From the NCBI GenBank assembly GCA_963281255.1, contig OY725496.1:4689723-4753722 (forward strand): a stretch of DNA of 64,000 nucleotides. Direction: 5' to 3'. Numbering within the stretch: the first letter of the stretch is position 1; every line of letters starts with the position of its first letter. Below are positions 34,851-45,864 of the stretch, piece by piece. Under the pieces are notes generated by a model. The model was not told the origin of the DNA, did not search any database, and saw only the letters and a list, made by a program, of their open reading frames with translations. Made by a program: the position numbers and the translations under genes. This DNA is from Aphrocallistes beatrix. Its lineage: Eukaryota > Porifera > Hexactinellida > Sceptrulophora > Aphrocallistidae.

Positions 34851-37800
34851 TCAGATCTTTTCTAAGTCGCGTTGAATTGCTTGTAGATTCTCTAGCACAT
34901 TCTCCTCATCTCTGCCTGATTGACATTTCAAACTCAGCTCCTTACAACCGCTTTTAGAGTTAGTATTATGCTTAGTGAGCTCGGTAAGCTCAACATTAAA
35001 TGGAGTTGGATTTACAGTACCAGAATTCATACGAGGTTTAGGTAAGGTGTTTTTCGAAGGAAAATTGCGACGTTTTTCATTATTCGAAATTGAGGTATTT
35101 GGGTTCGATTTTTGGTTAGAAGAATTGCCTGTTTTCCTCCTGAATATCTTTTCCCTTACGAAATCATACTTTAAAGTACATAACACGAAAAACAGAATAC
35201 CACTCGGACTATTGAAAATAGTGAAAAGCCATTCAAATAGAGTTGTGGCATGGAAAGAGTTAACAAACAAGCTAATCGGGAGGATAATCCAAGGAACTCC
35301 CAACACTGGAAACAAGATGGATGAGTTGATCAGTGATTGCTTCGCTACTTCCCAGTTAGAAACAGTGCCCCGCTTTTCGCTCAAATTCCTCGTAACAATA
35401 ACTATCTTTATGCACGCCATGATTAACGCTATCAAGTTAAGGAACAGCAATACTAAGATAGGCCCGATAAACGACCAAATTAGTCCTTCGGAGTAGGAAA
35501 GAAAGCAATGTTCAATTGGTTGTTGGATGTAGATGTTATGACGGACAGCAACCGATATGACGACAATAGGCACTGGAAGGCCCCAACCAAATGGGAGCAA
35601 AAACCAAAACAGATTTTTTCGGTCCAAAGCCGTGATCCAGAGTAAGTAGATAATCTCAATCGACACACAGAGACTCCAACTGAAGACAGCCAACCAGAAA
35701 TAATGCAACAGAAAGACAGATGCACCACAAGCTATTGGGTGAATGGTAGTCGCCTGAATACCGAAGAGGAAGATGAAGATTGCCAGAGCTAAAGCAAGCG
35801 CGTAATTAAAATAAATTCGGTTCATTTCAACCTGGAAGAATTCCTTTCCGTTTACAATGAAGATTATGATGGAAATGATTAGTGCGATTAAGGAGGCAGA
35901 CAGGAGAACGTAACTGACAATGGAGAGTGCTAAGCTCTCTTCTCTTTCTACTGGATGAGGCTTAGAACGGATTAGTACCCCGAACGAAGTGAAGTGAGTT
36001 GAAACACACAAAGTTGAATTCCCATCTGAAGAGTTTAGACTCAATCCATTCGAAACATAAGTGGAATTTTGTATATCTAAAAATACACACCTCGCTTCTA
36101 GGTTTTTACTCTTAGGTGTAAAAAAGCGCAACCAAATAGGAGATGTTAGTTTTTTCCTTTCAAGTTCAGTTGATACTGTCAATGAGAGCAAATTGGATCC
36201 AAGTGACTCTTCACTGTTTGAGTTTGAAATGTTCGAAATCACTTTAATTAGAGCGATGCTGTACCTAAATTCCTCTTCACTGCTCAGATCTCTAACGACC
36301 GTTCCTGGAATAGACACACTCTCGAATATTTCAACACTATCCGACTGAGGAATTGTTAGGAACTCACTTGTGCCATTTTCATATGGAATTCTTTGTGATA
36401 CGAGAACAACACGTTCCGAAATAAAGACACGCTCGGTTACATTCCCTTCTAATCCGACCAGGGATATTCTTCCCACTATTTCTACTCCTTGTATCAAACT
36501 GGTTAGAAGTACTCCTGTTTTCCCATCGTTCATTGGTGCAGTGCTAGCATTAGACCTAGTTTCATCAAACGCGATTAGATTTGAGAGAATATCGACCAGA
36601 AAGTCAATGACATCATTCGACACTTTAGAAGAGAATCTCTCCAGATTCATAATCAGGCCTGAACTAGCATTTACTAAAGTTTCAAATATGTCGTTATTTA
36701 GTGCAGTATTATTGTCTCCAATTCCAATTGATAAGTTTTGCAATATTTCAATTGCTTGAAGCGTTTCTATGAAAGTTGCATTTTCTTTATTGACTATATC
36801 CTGTACAATGCTAATTTCCATACTCTGAGTGGTGGACTGAGTGGCAGTTGTGCTAACTGAAGAAGGATATGAGATTGATGCGGTAGGAGACTGGCTTGGT
36901 GATGGAGTTGGAGCAATGGCATGTGAGATTGAAGAAGACATTTGAATTACATTAATAGAACTAGAAGATGGCAGCGGGGTAGGAGTTATGGAATGGGAAA
37001 TTGAAGTTGTGAATGGTGAACAATGGGAAGAATTGAGAGCCACGTAACCTATAAATAGAAAATTGGAACAAAACTCATTAATTCAGGAAATATATATATA
37101 TATTCTTCTAAAAATAGAACACTCTTACCAACGATGCACTGACAGCTGAAGTTTCCAGTAACATTCCTCTGGCAGACTTTGTTGTTAAGCAGAGAGCAGT
37201 TTAGTATGTCGCACTGATGTTGGCACGTATCCCCGACAGATGATTGGCCAAGCGGACACTCACAGCGGTAGCTCCCCTCCGTGTTGACACAGACGTTAGC
37301 CGCCTTGAGGTGGCAGGGGTCTGGGGACACCAGACACTCGTTAATGTCCGAGCAGCTGATTGGCGGAGAAGTGGCGTTGAGAGAGAAGCCCGCGTGGCAG
37401 CGACACCTCGCGTCCCGGTACTCCAGGAAGCGAAACTGGCACTGGCATAAATTCTCCAGACTCGAGTTGTCGCAGACGGAGAAGTCCGGACAGCTGGTCA
37501 GATCGCAGGGGTCCGATCCTAGAGGTGTGAAAGAGAGTCATACTCGCCAACTGTCCCGTTTTTTCGGACATATGTTAAAAGTAATGTCCCACAAAACGTT
37601 CCCAAACTGGTTATCCCGTTTTTTCAGTGTGAGACTAATACAACTATACTATGTCCCGCTAAATAGCTCAATGTCCCGTTTTTTCAGTGTGAGACTAATA
37701 CAACTATACTATGTCCCGCTAAATAGCTCAATGTCCCGTTTTTTCAGTGTGAGACTAATACAACTATACTATGTCCCGCTAAATAGCTCAATGTCCCGTT

Positions 37801-39104
37801 TTTTCAGTGTAAGACAAATGCAAATATACTATGTCCCGCTAAATAGCTCAATGTCCCGATTTTTCAGTGTGAGACTAATACAACTATACTATGTCCCGCT
37901 AAATAGCTCAATGTCCCGTTTTTTCCTTTGCAGAGGTCGGAATGCACAGAGAGGTCTCACCTGAGTACAAGGTGAAGGTGAAGTTTTCTGGTTGGTTATC
38001 GGCGTTCACGTTTACACATCTGTACTCTCCCTCGTCGCCCTCAGTGACAGGCACAGGCAAATCCAAAAAGAAACCCAGCGAGAACTTGTCCACGTAAATT
38101 CTGTCCGTGGGTCTGGAAGTGCTGAGATTGCGAAATGGAAAGACTGAGCCGTTGGGATGGAACAGTTGTACGGTTTGGCTAATTATTGCTGAATTAGCAG
38201 CACTCAAACAATTAATAAAGTAAGTTGATTGGCTGTCCACACGGACACTTCCACCAGGTGGTAATCTGTGAAATTCATATGGATTGGTACTCGTTTCAGC
38301 CCATAGCAACCCGATACCTAAGGAATGCACTCGATTAACTGCCTACTCTCCATTGTGGCTCCAGAGGTTTCAGTGGAGTAACTAACCGGAGTAAGCAATG
38401 CGAGCTGTGATCCAATCAGTTCCGTTGGAGCAATTCGCATATCTAGTAAACCAGAACACGTTGAAGTACACAATACGGATGAGATAGGTGGAGGAGTTGA
38501 TGGTGGAATATGGCTCTGAAATGGTCAAGAAAGAGTCAGGGAGCGAGTGGGTGAAATCGCCTCCGATACAGGAATAGAACACATTTTCCGTTGACAACTA
38601 ACAAAAAACAAAAAATGTAGCAAACAGAATAGTCCTACAACACACAACAAAGGTGTGAATAATTGGATACATTCATTTGTTGCTATGATCTGAAAGAAAA
38701 ACCAAATAAGTAAATTGTATAATTCGAGGCCGTATGAAGCTAGAAGTGGCGCATATGGCAGCCTTCAAGCCACTGAATTTGAAATATACACATAACACAT
38801 AGTGATAATACAGCTACAAAGGAATGTGCTATGATGTGCTTCAACTCAGACAGTTGGGAAAAATTCAAAATTCAAAATTAATATTACGGATTATGAATAT
38901 GTTAAAACTATTTTGTAAAATCTCATAGCAACACATTTGGTGGTCTGGTATTCTCACCTGAATATCTTCCCTTTCACCACTCTTCAGATCTCTACTCACA
39001 TTCCCGTCCTGTGAGTTGTAACTAACTCGAATTGTTAGTTCCGCTCCTAACACTGAAACGTAAACAACAAACAACAAAACAACACACCTAGCAGCAGGAT
39101 TCAT
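34851..39104 (-). CDS. Adhesion GPCR 1: SP, Ig-like, three EGF, GAIN/GPS, 7TM
   Basis: Five exons join in frame: 39104-38958 (signal peptide MNPAARCVVLLFVVYV), 38597-38387 (unassigned extracellular), 38317-37961 (Ig-like, ending GDEGEYRCVNV), 37518-37129 (three EGF units, one with a calcium-type DINEC) and 37048-34851. The product is about 1100 residues. The last exon holds a Ser/Thr-rich stalk, a GAIN region and a GPS reduced to two cysteines, with the cleavage site His720-Phe|Thr. Seven membrane segments of the secretin/adhesion type follow (for example LPFGWGLPVPIVVIS) and a Ser/Asn-rich tail. Such receptors self-cleave and signal through a tethered agonist to G proteins. From the GAIN domain on it is nearly identical to the gene at 40440-45464, while the ectodomains are unrelated. 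The EGF exon is much richer in G+C than the others. Confidence 0.82.
37541..37930. repeat. 60-bp minisatellite in adhesion GPCR 1 intron
   Basis: After an introductory 'gccaactgtcccgttttttc' segment, a 60-bp unit ('cagtgtgagactaatacaac' ... 'gctaaatagctcaatgtccc') repeats five times with few changes. The fourth unit is the most diverged. It lies in the intron between the Ig-like exon (ends 37961) and the EGF exon (starts 37518). The unit derives from the dispersed repeat seen at 14427-14600. Confidence 0.9.
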
Positions 39105-39457
39105 GATTGGAATTCTCCAGAGCTAGATAAGGCTATTGCTGTCTGACTCTTCATATTTCTATAGGATAACGAAGATTGTGTTTCATTGTGGCCGTTTGGA
39201 ATGTGCTCCACCTACCTCGAGCTAAGCATAGACCGTATTGATATAAGACTAGGAATAATAGTGATCCTTTCACCGTCTTTCTCCGAATAAGCGCCAGGGA
39301 GTTGATAAGATGCGAACATTTAAAGGTTGGTACACCATTTGTTATAGTTAGTTGTATTTATGAATCCTCTTATGGTTAGTAATGCTATTAGAAATCTTAT
39401 TTTACTGCATAGGTTCTGGTCTTGAAAATCTCTATTGGACTTTATGTCAGCACTTGC

Positions 39458-39521
39458 CTCGAGAAAATGCCTGCAAGCTAGGAGAGATAAATAACGAAAG
39501 GGCTGTCAGCAACAAAAACAT
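39458..39521 (-). CDS. Orphan signal-peptide exon with GC donor
   Basis: A 64-nt open segment starting with ATG encodes MFLLLTALSLFISPSLQAFS, almost the same as the signal-peptide exons at 34253-34190 and 45464-45401 and of exactly equal length and phase. Its donor is GCAAGT instead of GTAAGT, which matches the consensus of rare GC-AG introns. No lectin exon follows. It lies about 350 bp upstream of adhesion GPCR 1. It may be a relic of a lost lectin gene or an alternative first exon, since its phase fits the Ig-like exon at 38317 of that gene. Confidence 0.6.
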
Positions 39522-40371
39522 TTCTACTCTGAACTAACTAACTAACTTTGAAACTGATTTAAATACAAATTCTACTCATTGTAATGCATGTATGGAAAAT
39601 GCTTAAGTACCAAAAATAACTCTGTAAGCAAATATATTATTGTTGTGTTGTATGGTCAAATTCAAAATAAAAACATTATTATTCTGTTTGCTATCAGAGG
39701 ATAGCGCTTTTCTCATTTTCCCGCTAACTGAAGAATGAGTTTTGCCAATGCACACATCAGCATAATTCTGAAGAGTTTTGTCATTACTGAGTTATTTTTG
39801 GTACTTGTGCATTTTTTCAGAGCCAAATCGACTCCAACACATGACCAACCTTAGTCAACTAAAGGTGCGGCACAAAGTTACCGCTTTTTCATATATGCTA
39901 GCTACGTTATACTAGATGTGCTTATTGAATATGAAATGAAGTGTGTAACTTCTGCCCATTCTGAAACAAATTAGTGAACAGTTTTGTACCATATTAGCAA
40001 CTGAGGAGGTATCTAACAGTGAAGTACTCTGATATCGGAGGTACTTCATTAAAATACTAGTACGATGTAGCCGGACTAAGTTCGAATAATATTCCTGCCG
40101 TACCACTTCCCAGTGGATGTACCGTGCCAGTATTGTGTTCAGGCTTGTCCGCGAATGCCACACCCTCGCAATGCCAGATAAAATGAAACTAATTATAACT
40201 TCGAATGGAATTCATGACTTTATTTTACAAGAGTTTAAGAGTAATTAATGACATTTGACCATTCTACATTTAATGAAATAAACATCAAATATTCCAATAC
40301 ATGCACAAACTATGAACTTAAACATACAAACATAAGCTTAAGAAACTATTCAGAGAATTATGTAGATGACA

Positions 40372-40430
40372 TTAAAAAAATAATAATAATAATAATAATA
40401 AGAAGAAGAAGAAGAAGAATCAGAATCAGA
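40372..40430. repeat. (AAT)n/(AAG)n microsatellite
   Basis: A run of AAT triplets followed by AAG triplets just beyond the stop codon of adhesion GPCR 2, in its 3' flank. Confidence 0.8.
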
Positions 40431-40439
40431 AATAGCCCT

Positions 40440-43400
40440 TCAATCAGATATCTTTTCCAAATCGCGTTGAATGGCATTCTCCTTATCATCAAATGGAGTA
40501 GGATCTACAGCAGCAGAATTCACACGAGGTTTGGGTAGAGTGTTTTTTGAAGAGATATTGCGACGGTTTTCATTATTCGAAATTGGGGTATATGGGCGCG
40601 ATTTTTGGTTAGAAGAATTACCTGTTTTTCTCTTGAATATATTTTCCCTTACGAAATCATACTTCAAAGTACATAAAACGAAAAACAGAATACCACTCGG
40701 ACTATTGAAAATAGTGAAAAGCCATTCAAATAGAGTTGTGGCATGGAAAGAGTTAACAAGCAAGCTAATTGGGAGGATAATCCAAGGAACTCCCAACACT
40801 GGAAACAAGATGGATGAGTTGATCAGTGATTGCTTCGCTACTTCCCAGTTAGAAACAGTACCCCGCTTTTCACTCAAATTCCTCGTAACAATAACTATCT
40901 TTATGCACGCCATGATTAACGCTATCAAGTTAAGGAACAGCAATACTAAGATAGGCCCGATAAACGACCAAATTAGTCCTTCGGAGTAGGAAAGAAAGCA
41001 ATGTTCAATTGGTTGTTGGATGTAGGTTTTATGACGGACAGCAATCGATACAACGACAATAGGCACTGGAAGGCCCCAACCAAATGGGAGCAAAAACCAA
41101 AACAGATTTTTTCGGTCCAAAGCCGTGATCCAGAGTAAGTAGATAATCTCAATCGACACACAGAGACTCCAACTGAAGACAGCCAACCAGAAATAATGCA
41201 ACAGAAAGACAGATGCACCACAAGCTATTGGGTGAATGGTAGTCGCCTGAATGCCGAAGAGGAAGATGAAGATTGCCAGAGCTAAGGCAAGCGCGTAATT
41301 GAAGTAAATTCGGTTCATTTCAACCTGGAAGAATTCCTTTCCGTTTACAATGAAGATTATGATGGATATGATTAGTGCGATTAAGGAGGCAGACAGGAGA
41401 CCGTAACTGATAATGGAGAGTGCTAAGCTCTCTTCTCTTTCTACTGGATGAGGCTTAGAACGGATTAGTACCCCGAAAGAAGTGAGGTGAGTTGAAACAC
41501 ACAAAGTTGAATTCCCATCAGAAGAGTTTAGACTCAATCCATTCGAAACATAAGTGGAATTTTGTATATCTAAAAATACACACCTCGCTTCTTGATTTTT
41601 ACTCTTAGGTGTGAAAAAGCGCAACAAGATAGGAGATGTTAGTTTTTTCCTTTCAGGTTCAGTTGAGACAGTCAATGAGAGCAAATTGGATCCAAGTGAC
41701 TCTTCAATGTTTGAGTTTGAAATGTTCGAAATCACTTTAATTCGAGCGATGCTGTACCTAAATTCCTCTTCACTGCTCAGATCTCTAACGACCGTTCCTG
41801 GAATAGACACACTCTCGAATATTTCAACACTGTCTGACTGAGGAATTGTTAGGAACTCACTTGTGCCATTTTTATATGGAATTCTTTGTGATACGAGAAC
41901 AACACGTTCTGAACTAAAGACACGCTCGGTTACATTCCCTTCCAATCCGACCAGGGATATTCTTCCCACTATTTCTACTCCTTGTATCAAACTGGTTAGA
42001 AGTACTCCTGTTTTCCCATCGTTTATTGGTGCAGTGCTAGCATTGGATCTAGTTTCATCAAACGCGATTAGATTTGAGAGAATATCGACCAGAATGCCAA
42101 TGACATCATTCGACACTTTAGAAGAGAATCTCTCCAGATTCATAATCAGGCCTGAACTAGCATTTACTAAAGTTTCAAAGTCGTTATTTGGTGCAGTATT
42201 ATTGTCTCCAATTCCAATTGATAAGTTTTGCAATATTTCGATTGCTTGAAGCGTTTCTACGAAAGTTGCATTTTCTTTGTCGGCTATATTCTGTACAATG
42301 TCAAGTGTTGAATTTTCCATTAAGAATCTGACTGTCAGTTGTAGAGACTTCCTTACAGAGTCGTTCGTAGCTACACACTCGAACACATACAGTCCAGGAG
42401 GTAAGCCATTATTCGTTAAGACAAGTTTACTTCCTACAAAACTAACTGCATGGTTATTCGGTAAAGAGCTAACGTTAATCCAAGAAATCTGAAGATTCTC
42501 CTGAGTGAGATCCTTACATTCAATCGTCGTGTTTCCTTCTCTAATAATGATAGCTCTGGAAATTTTGTTCGGCTTGAAAACCAAATCATTGTTTTCTAAA
42601 CGGTGATAGACAAAATAAAGGATACTATACAGTAATTTAAAAGACTTTATGAATGGTAAGTCACCATTACTGACCCGATAAATGTTCATGTTATAAAAAC
42701 ATGTCAGATTTACCATTCTATCACTCAACTATTATATTATCTAACAAAACTATAGCCAGGGCATGGCCTACTAAATATACTGTTAAATATACGTATCTAT
42801 ATGTTCCCGAGAAGGCCATCAAAAGAGAAGTTTTAACACATTTCAAGGCTTAATTAGAGCGATAAATGAAAAACCATGCCCAATAGACCTTTGAACTGTA
42901 TTATTAGCATACGTATACAAACATCGTATCAAAGTTTGTAATTCAGCTGTCAAAAAGTTGATAGGTCATCATATGATTGCGCAATAGACTCTTTTAGAGT
43001 GAAAAATGCTGCTTTACTTGCCCATTTTAACATTACATTTCTAATGTTCTTTTTACAGGACAACAACAGGAAGCCTTAATCTAAAAATTATTTGATCGGA
43101 GTGTCTGTGCATTCTTGCGTTGCTATAGAAACAAATTTTTTTGTTTAAGCCATATCTCTATAAGTCGTCACAAAATCCTGGGTAGAATATTGAAAATATT
43201 TTTTGATTAAAGGCCTTCCTATTGTTGTCCTGTAAAAAAATTAAGCATCAGAAATGCGGATAACGAGTTTAAAATGAGCTAGAACAGCAGAATTTTTCGC
43301 TCTAAAAAGAACCTATGACAGCTGATATAACTGATATGATGTATAGAGTGATAATTTATTCAAAAAAGGTTTTTTATTTATCGCTCTAATTAAACCTTGA

Positions 43401-45464
43401 ACTGTGTTAAAACTTCTTCTCGGGGACATGTATACCCGTATCTCTTTAGTAGGCCTTGGCTAGGATGAATTTTGATCAGAAGATGCAATATTACTGCAGA
43501 AAATCAATTTTGGTATGAAATTTTATGCGACTGATAGTGAAATACAAGTAGTTGTGCTCCTCGATTTCTCGGTTTCTAAATTTAATCAGTTGTCTACTAA
43601 CAATTGATTAAAATAAACCGAGCCTATGAGATAGAACAAACGGTGTAGAAAAAAATACAAATTTACTTAATTTAGATTTAAATAATTTTGCTTTATTTGT
43701 TAAATTGGGATATTGATTAAAATATCTTGACGATAGTTAATTGCCTCAAATATGTGACACGTTTGACTCTAAGATGGATAAGCGATTTTGAGCTCTTTCT
43801 GAGCAGCAACCTACGAGCTCGGAGCTTAGTATATAGCAAACCATGATGAGAGAGTATTTTCACGTTTATTTATTTCAAGCAAATAGATCTGCCTTTAGGC
43901 GAACTAACATATATGTGTCCACAGTCCGTTGTCTACTAATACTAGTGAATATATACAGTACCCCAATGCATGGCATTGTACCTACCTATCAACTCTCGTA
44001 TCCGTACACCATAGGTCTTACTGACTCCAGTTTGCTGTGTGACTTGACATGAGTAGTATCCTGGTTTGTCAGTGGATACTGATAGCGTACTAACCCCTGT
44101 GGTGAGAGAGGTGGGACTATTGAGTACTGATCTGCTCCCGTCTAGATCCACGTAACTCCAAACCACGTGTTGAGTGTCTTTCTCCGTGATACACTGTATT
44201 GTTATGTTCTCGTAGAGTGTTGTCTGGTCTGTTGTTATTACAGATGTAGTTGTTTGTATTTGGAAAGGGATAACTATAGTGGAATATAAACATTAGCAAT
44301 ATTATTAATTTAAATTATAATCTAGATACTTATTTCTTTTCATTACCTTCAGTACTGCAGTAGTAGCAAAGTCGTTCGTTTGAGCACATAATATCATCCC
44401 ATTTGGGACTCTTCCAATATTTGATGACACAATCCGCAATATCGCCATTGGAAGGTTCCCCGTCTTCCCAATTCCTAAAACTGCTGGTACTCCCATCAGC
44501 CCATCTCCATACAGTTCTATCTTCAAGTTTGTTCAAACCAATCCAGCAGTATTGCAAATTGTCATTCCTAATGGTTGCTAGGAGGTCTTCTTCTCCACTT
44601 GAGTGGATAGTGGCTAGGTTTCCTCCCCAATTGGTACACTCACTCCGAGCTGAGAACCAGTTTACGCCACTACTCGTGAAGTAACTGAAACAGTATCCAT
44701 CATGCGTAATAGCATCACATCCTGTTGCAGGTGCTAAATGGACAATGTAGCGATCATTCGTTTTATTACATAACCACTTACTATTATAGTCCAGTTACTA
44801 TGAAGATCTTGCTAGGGCATAGTCTGTGTTGCCAGATGGACTGCTTAGCATGTGTTCATGCCAAGTTCATGAAAATGCTCAAATCTATGTGAACTTTGTT
44901 CACAATATGGCAACATTGGACATAGTTTAACTTTACGTATTTGTATTTGTATTTGTATTTGTATTTGTATTTGTATTTGTATTTATATTTGTATTTATTA
45001 CAAGCTCTGAGAATTCCTTGCTCAACCACGATCGTAAACATAACAATGTTAAATAAAAAGTAAAATGTCACTTGTTCGACGTACTTTGGTCAATAGGTTT
45101 ATAAAATTGTACAGTACAGTCGACTCCGCTTAATAGGGCCACTGTTTAATCGGGTCAGCCGCTTAATCGGGCCACTTTTGGCAGGACCGGATTAGCTCTC
45201 ACACATAGAAGCTAATACAAAATATTTTCGGTTAATAGGGTCCTCCGCTTAATCGGGGCAAAATGTCCTCTGACCGATGTGGCCCTATTAAGCGGAGTCG
45301 ACTGTATATATATATAAATCCATTAATCGAGTTTTAATAGTAAGGATACTGCATATATTCTGGTCTTGAAAATCTACATTGCACTCATAGCAACACTTAC
45401 CTTGAGAAAAAGTCTGAAAGCTAGTAGAGATAAATAACGATAGAGCTGTGAGCAGCAATAACAT
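40440..45464 (-). CDS. Adhesion GPCR 2 with lectin and Ig head (SP-CTLD-Ig-Ig-GAIN-7TM)
   Basis: Four exons join in frame at phase 1: 45464-45401 (signal peptide MLLLLTALSLFIS), 44733-44347 (C-type lectin, loop EPS, WDD), 44273-43986 (Ig) and 42595-40440 (second Ig-like unit, GAIN, GPS, 7TM, tail). The product is about 964 residues. The last exon begins with ENNDLVFKPNK and an Ig-like segment (TTIECKD ... YVFECVA), then GAIN helices (FVETLQAIEILQNLSIG). The GPS has two cysteines and the cleavage site His616-Leu|Thr. Seven membrane segments nearly identical to adhesion GPCR 1 follow. A lectin-headed adhesion GPCR should couple binding of sugar or another surface ligand to G-protein signalling. 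The first three exons match the lectin/FN3 receptor at 30937-34253. The 1.4-kb third intron contains a large palindromic element. The join across it is inferred from phase and splice sites. A start inside the last exon is possible but would lack a signal peptide. Confidence 0.75.
42753..43463. mobile_element. ~710-bp foldback element in adhesion GPCR 2 intron
   Basis: The outer ~100 bp at each side are inverted copies: both arms carry 'cccgagaa', 'gaagttttaacaca' and 'taattagagcgataaat'. A second inner pair (near 43040 and 43220) carries 'acaggacaaca' in opposite orientations. There is no coding frame. It resembles a long MITE or foldback transposon; the family is not identified. Confidence 0.65.
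44936..44998. repeat. (TATTTG)n microsatellite
   Basis: About ten copies of a TATTTG hexamer in the first intron of adhesion GPCR 2. A short version of the same hexamer occurs at about 33995-34015 in the first intron of the lectin/FN3 receptor, showing that the intron itself was duplicated with the exons. Confidence 0.85.
45117..45304. mobile_element. pogo/Tigger-like MITE in adhesion GPCR 2 intron 1
   Basis: Same family as 442-595, with good ends (CAGTCGACTCCGCTTAATAG and its inverse) and TA on both sides. This copy has the fuller internal form including 'cggttaatagggtcctccgc'. Confidence 0.85.
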
Positions 45465-45750
45465 TTCTTTTCTAAACTACCTAACTAACTTCCGAACTGA
45501 TTTAAGTACAGTTCTACTCAGAGTAACAAGTATGTGTTATGATCAAGTCGCAACCGAATAGTTCAATAATTCAGTTGGACCAAATATTATTTAGCAAAGA
45601 GTTCGGTTCCCAATCGAATATCATTTTCGTGGTCAACCTCAAAATCATTTGATTCTTCCAATTATACACAACATCCTTTTTTCTGAAAATTTGGAGAATT
45701 ATTCATTTTCTCTGCTCCAAGCAAAAGGATGCGAAACTAAACTCTCTTGC

Positions 45751-45855
45751 GATATCTCGTCTTGACTATTGCAGTCTTTTACTTTAGTCTCCCTCGTTGC
45801 TCCTGTCTCAACTCCAGCGTGTTGAAAACTGCAGCCAGGCTTATTCATAAAGTAT
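45751..45855 (+). pseudogene. Fragment of non-LTR retrotransposon reverse transcriptase
   Basis: Translates in pieces to SRLDYC, then LPRC...LN and SVLKTAARLIHKVSR. This is the LDYCN...GLP...LN..Q..NAAARLI tail motif found at the end of the reverse transcriptase of many LINEs. The frame is interrupted and only about 100 bp remain, so it is a dead relic. Confidence 0.6.
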
Positions 45856-45864
45856 CTAGAACTC

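Noticed and set aside
34975-35496. 173-codon open frame on the plus strand (and its copy at 40471-40989)
   Set aside because: Exactly antisense to the 7TM coding exons of the adhesion GPCRs; open only because of their codon pattern.
37541-37930. Regular 60-bp repeats suggestive of a CRISPR array
   Set aside because: Units are directly adjacent with no spacers and lie in an animal intron; a minisatellite.
37281-37964. 227-codon plus-strand frame with repeated 'RFFSVRLIQLYYVPLNSSM' units
   Set aside because: It is the EGF exon antisense read through the 60-bp minisatellite, whose length is a multiple of three. No independent support.
42596-42728. Upstream extension of the adhesion GPCR 2 last exon (start at a methionine near 42728)
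   Set aside because: It lacks a signal peptide, and a clean phase-1 acceptor at 42596 joins the lectin/Ig exons in frame; treated as intron.
44856-45071. 71-codon frame with KYKYKY repeats
   Set aside because: Translation of the (TATTTG)n microsatellite in an intron.
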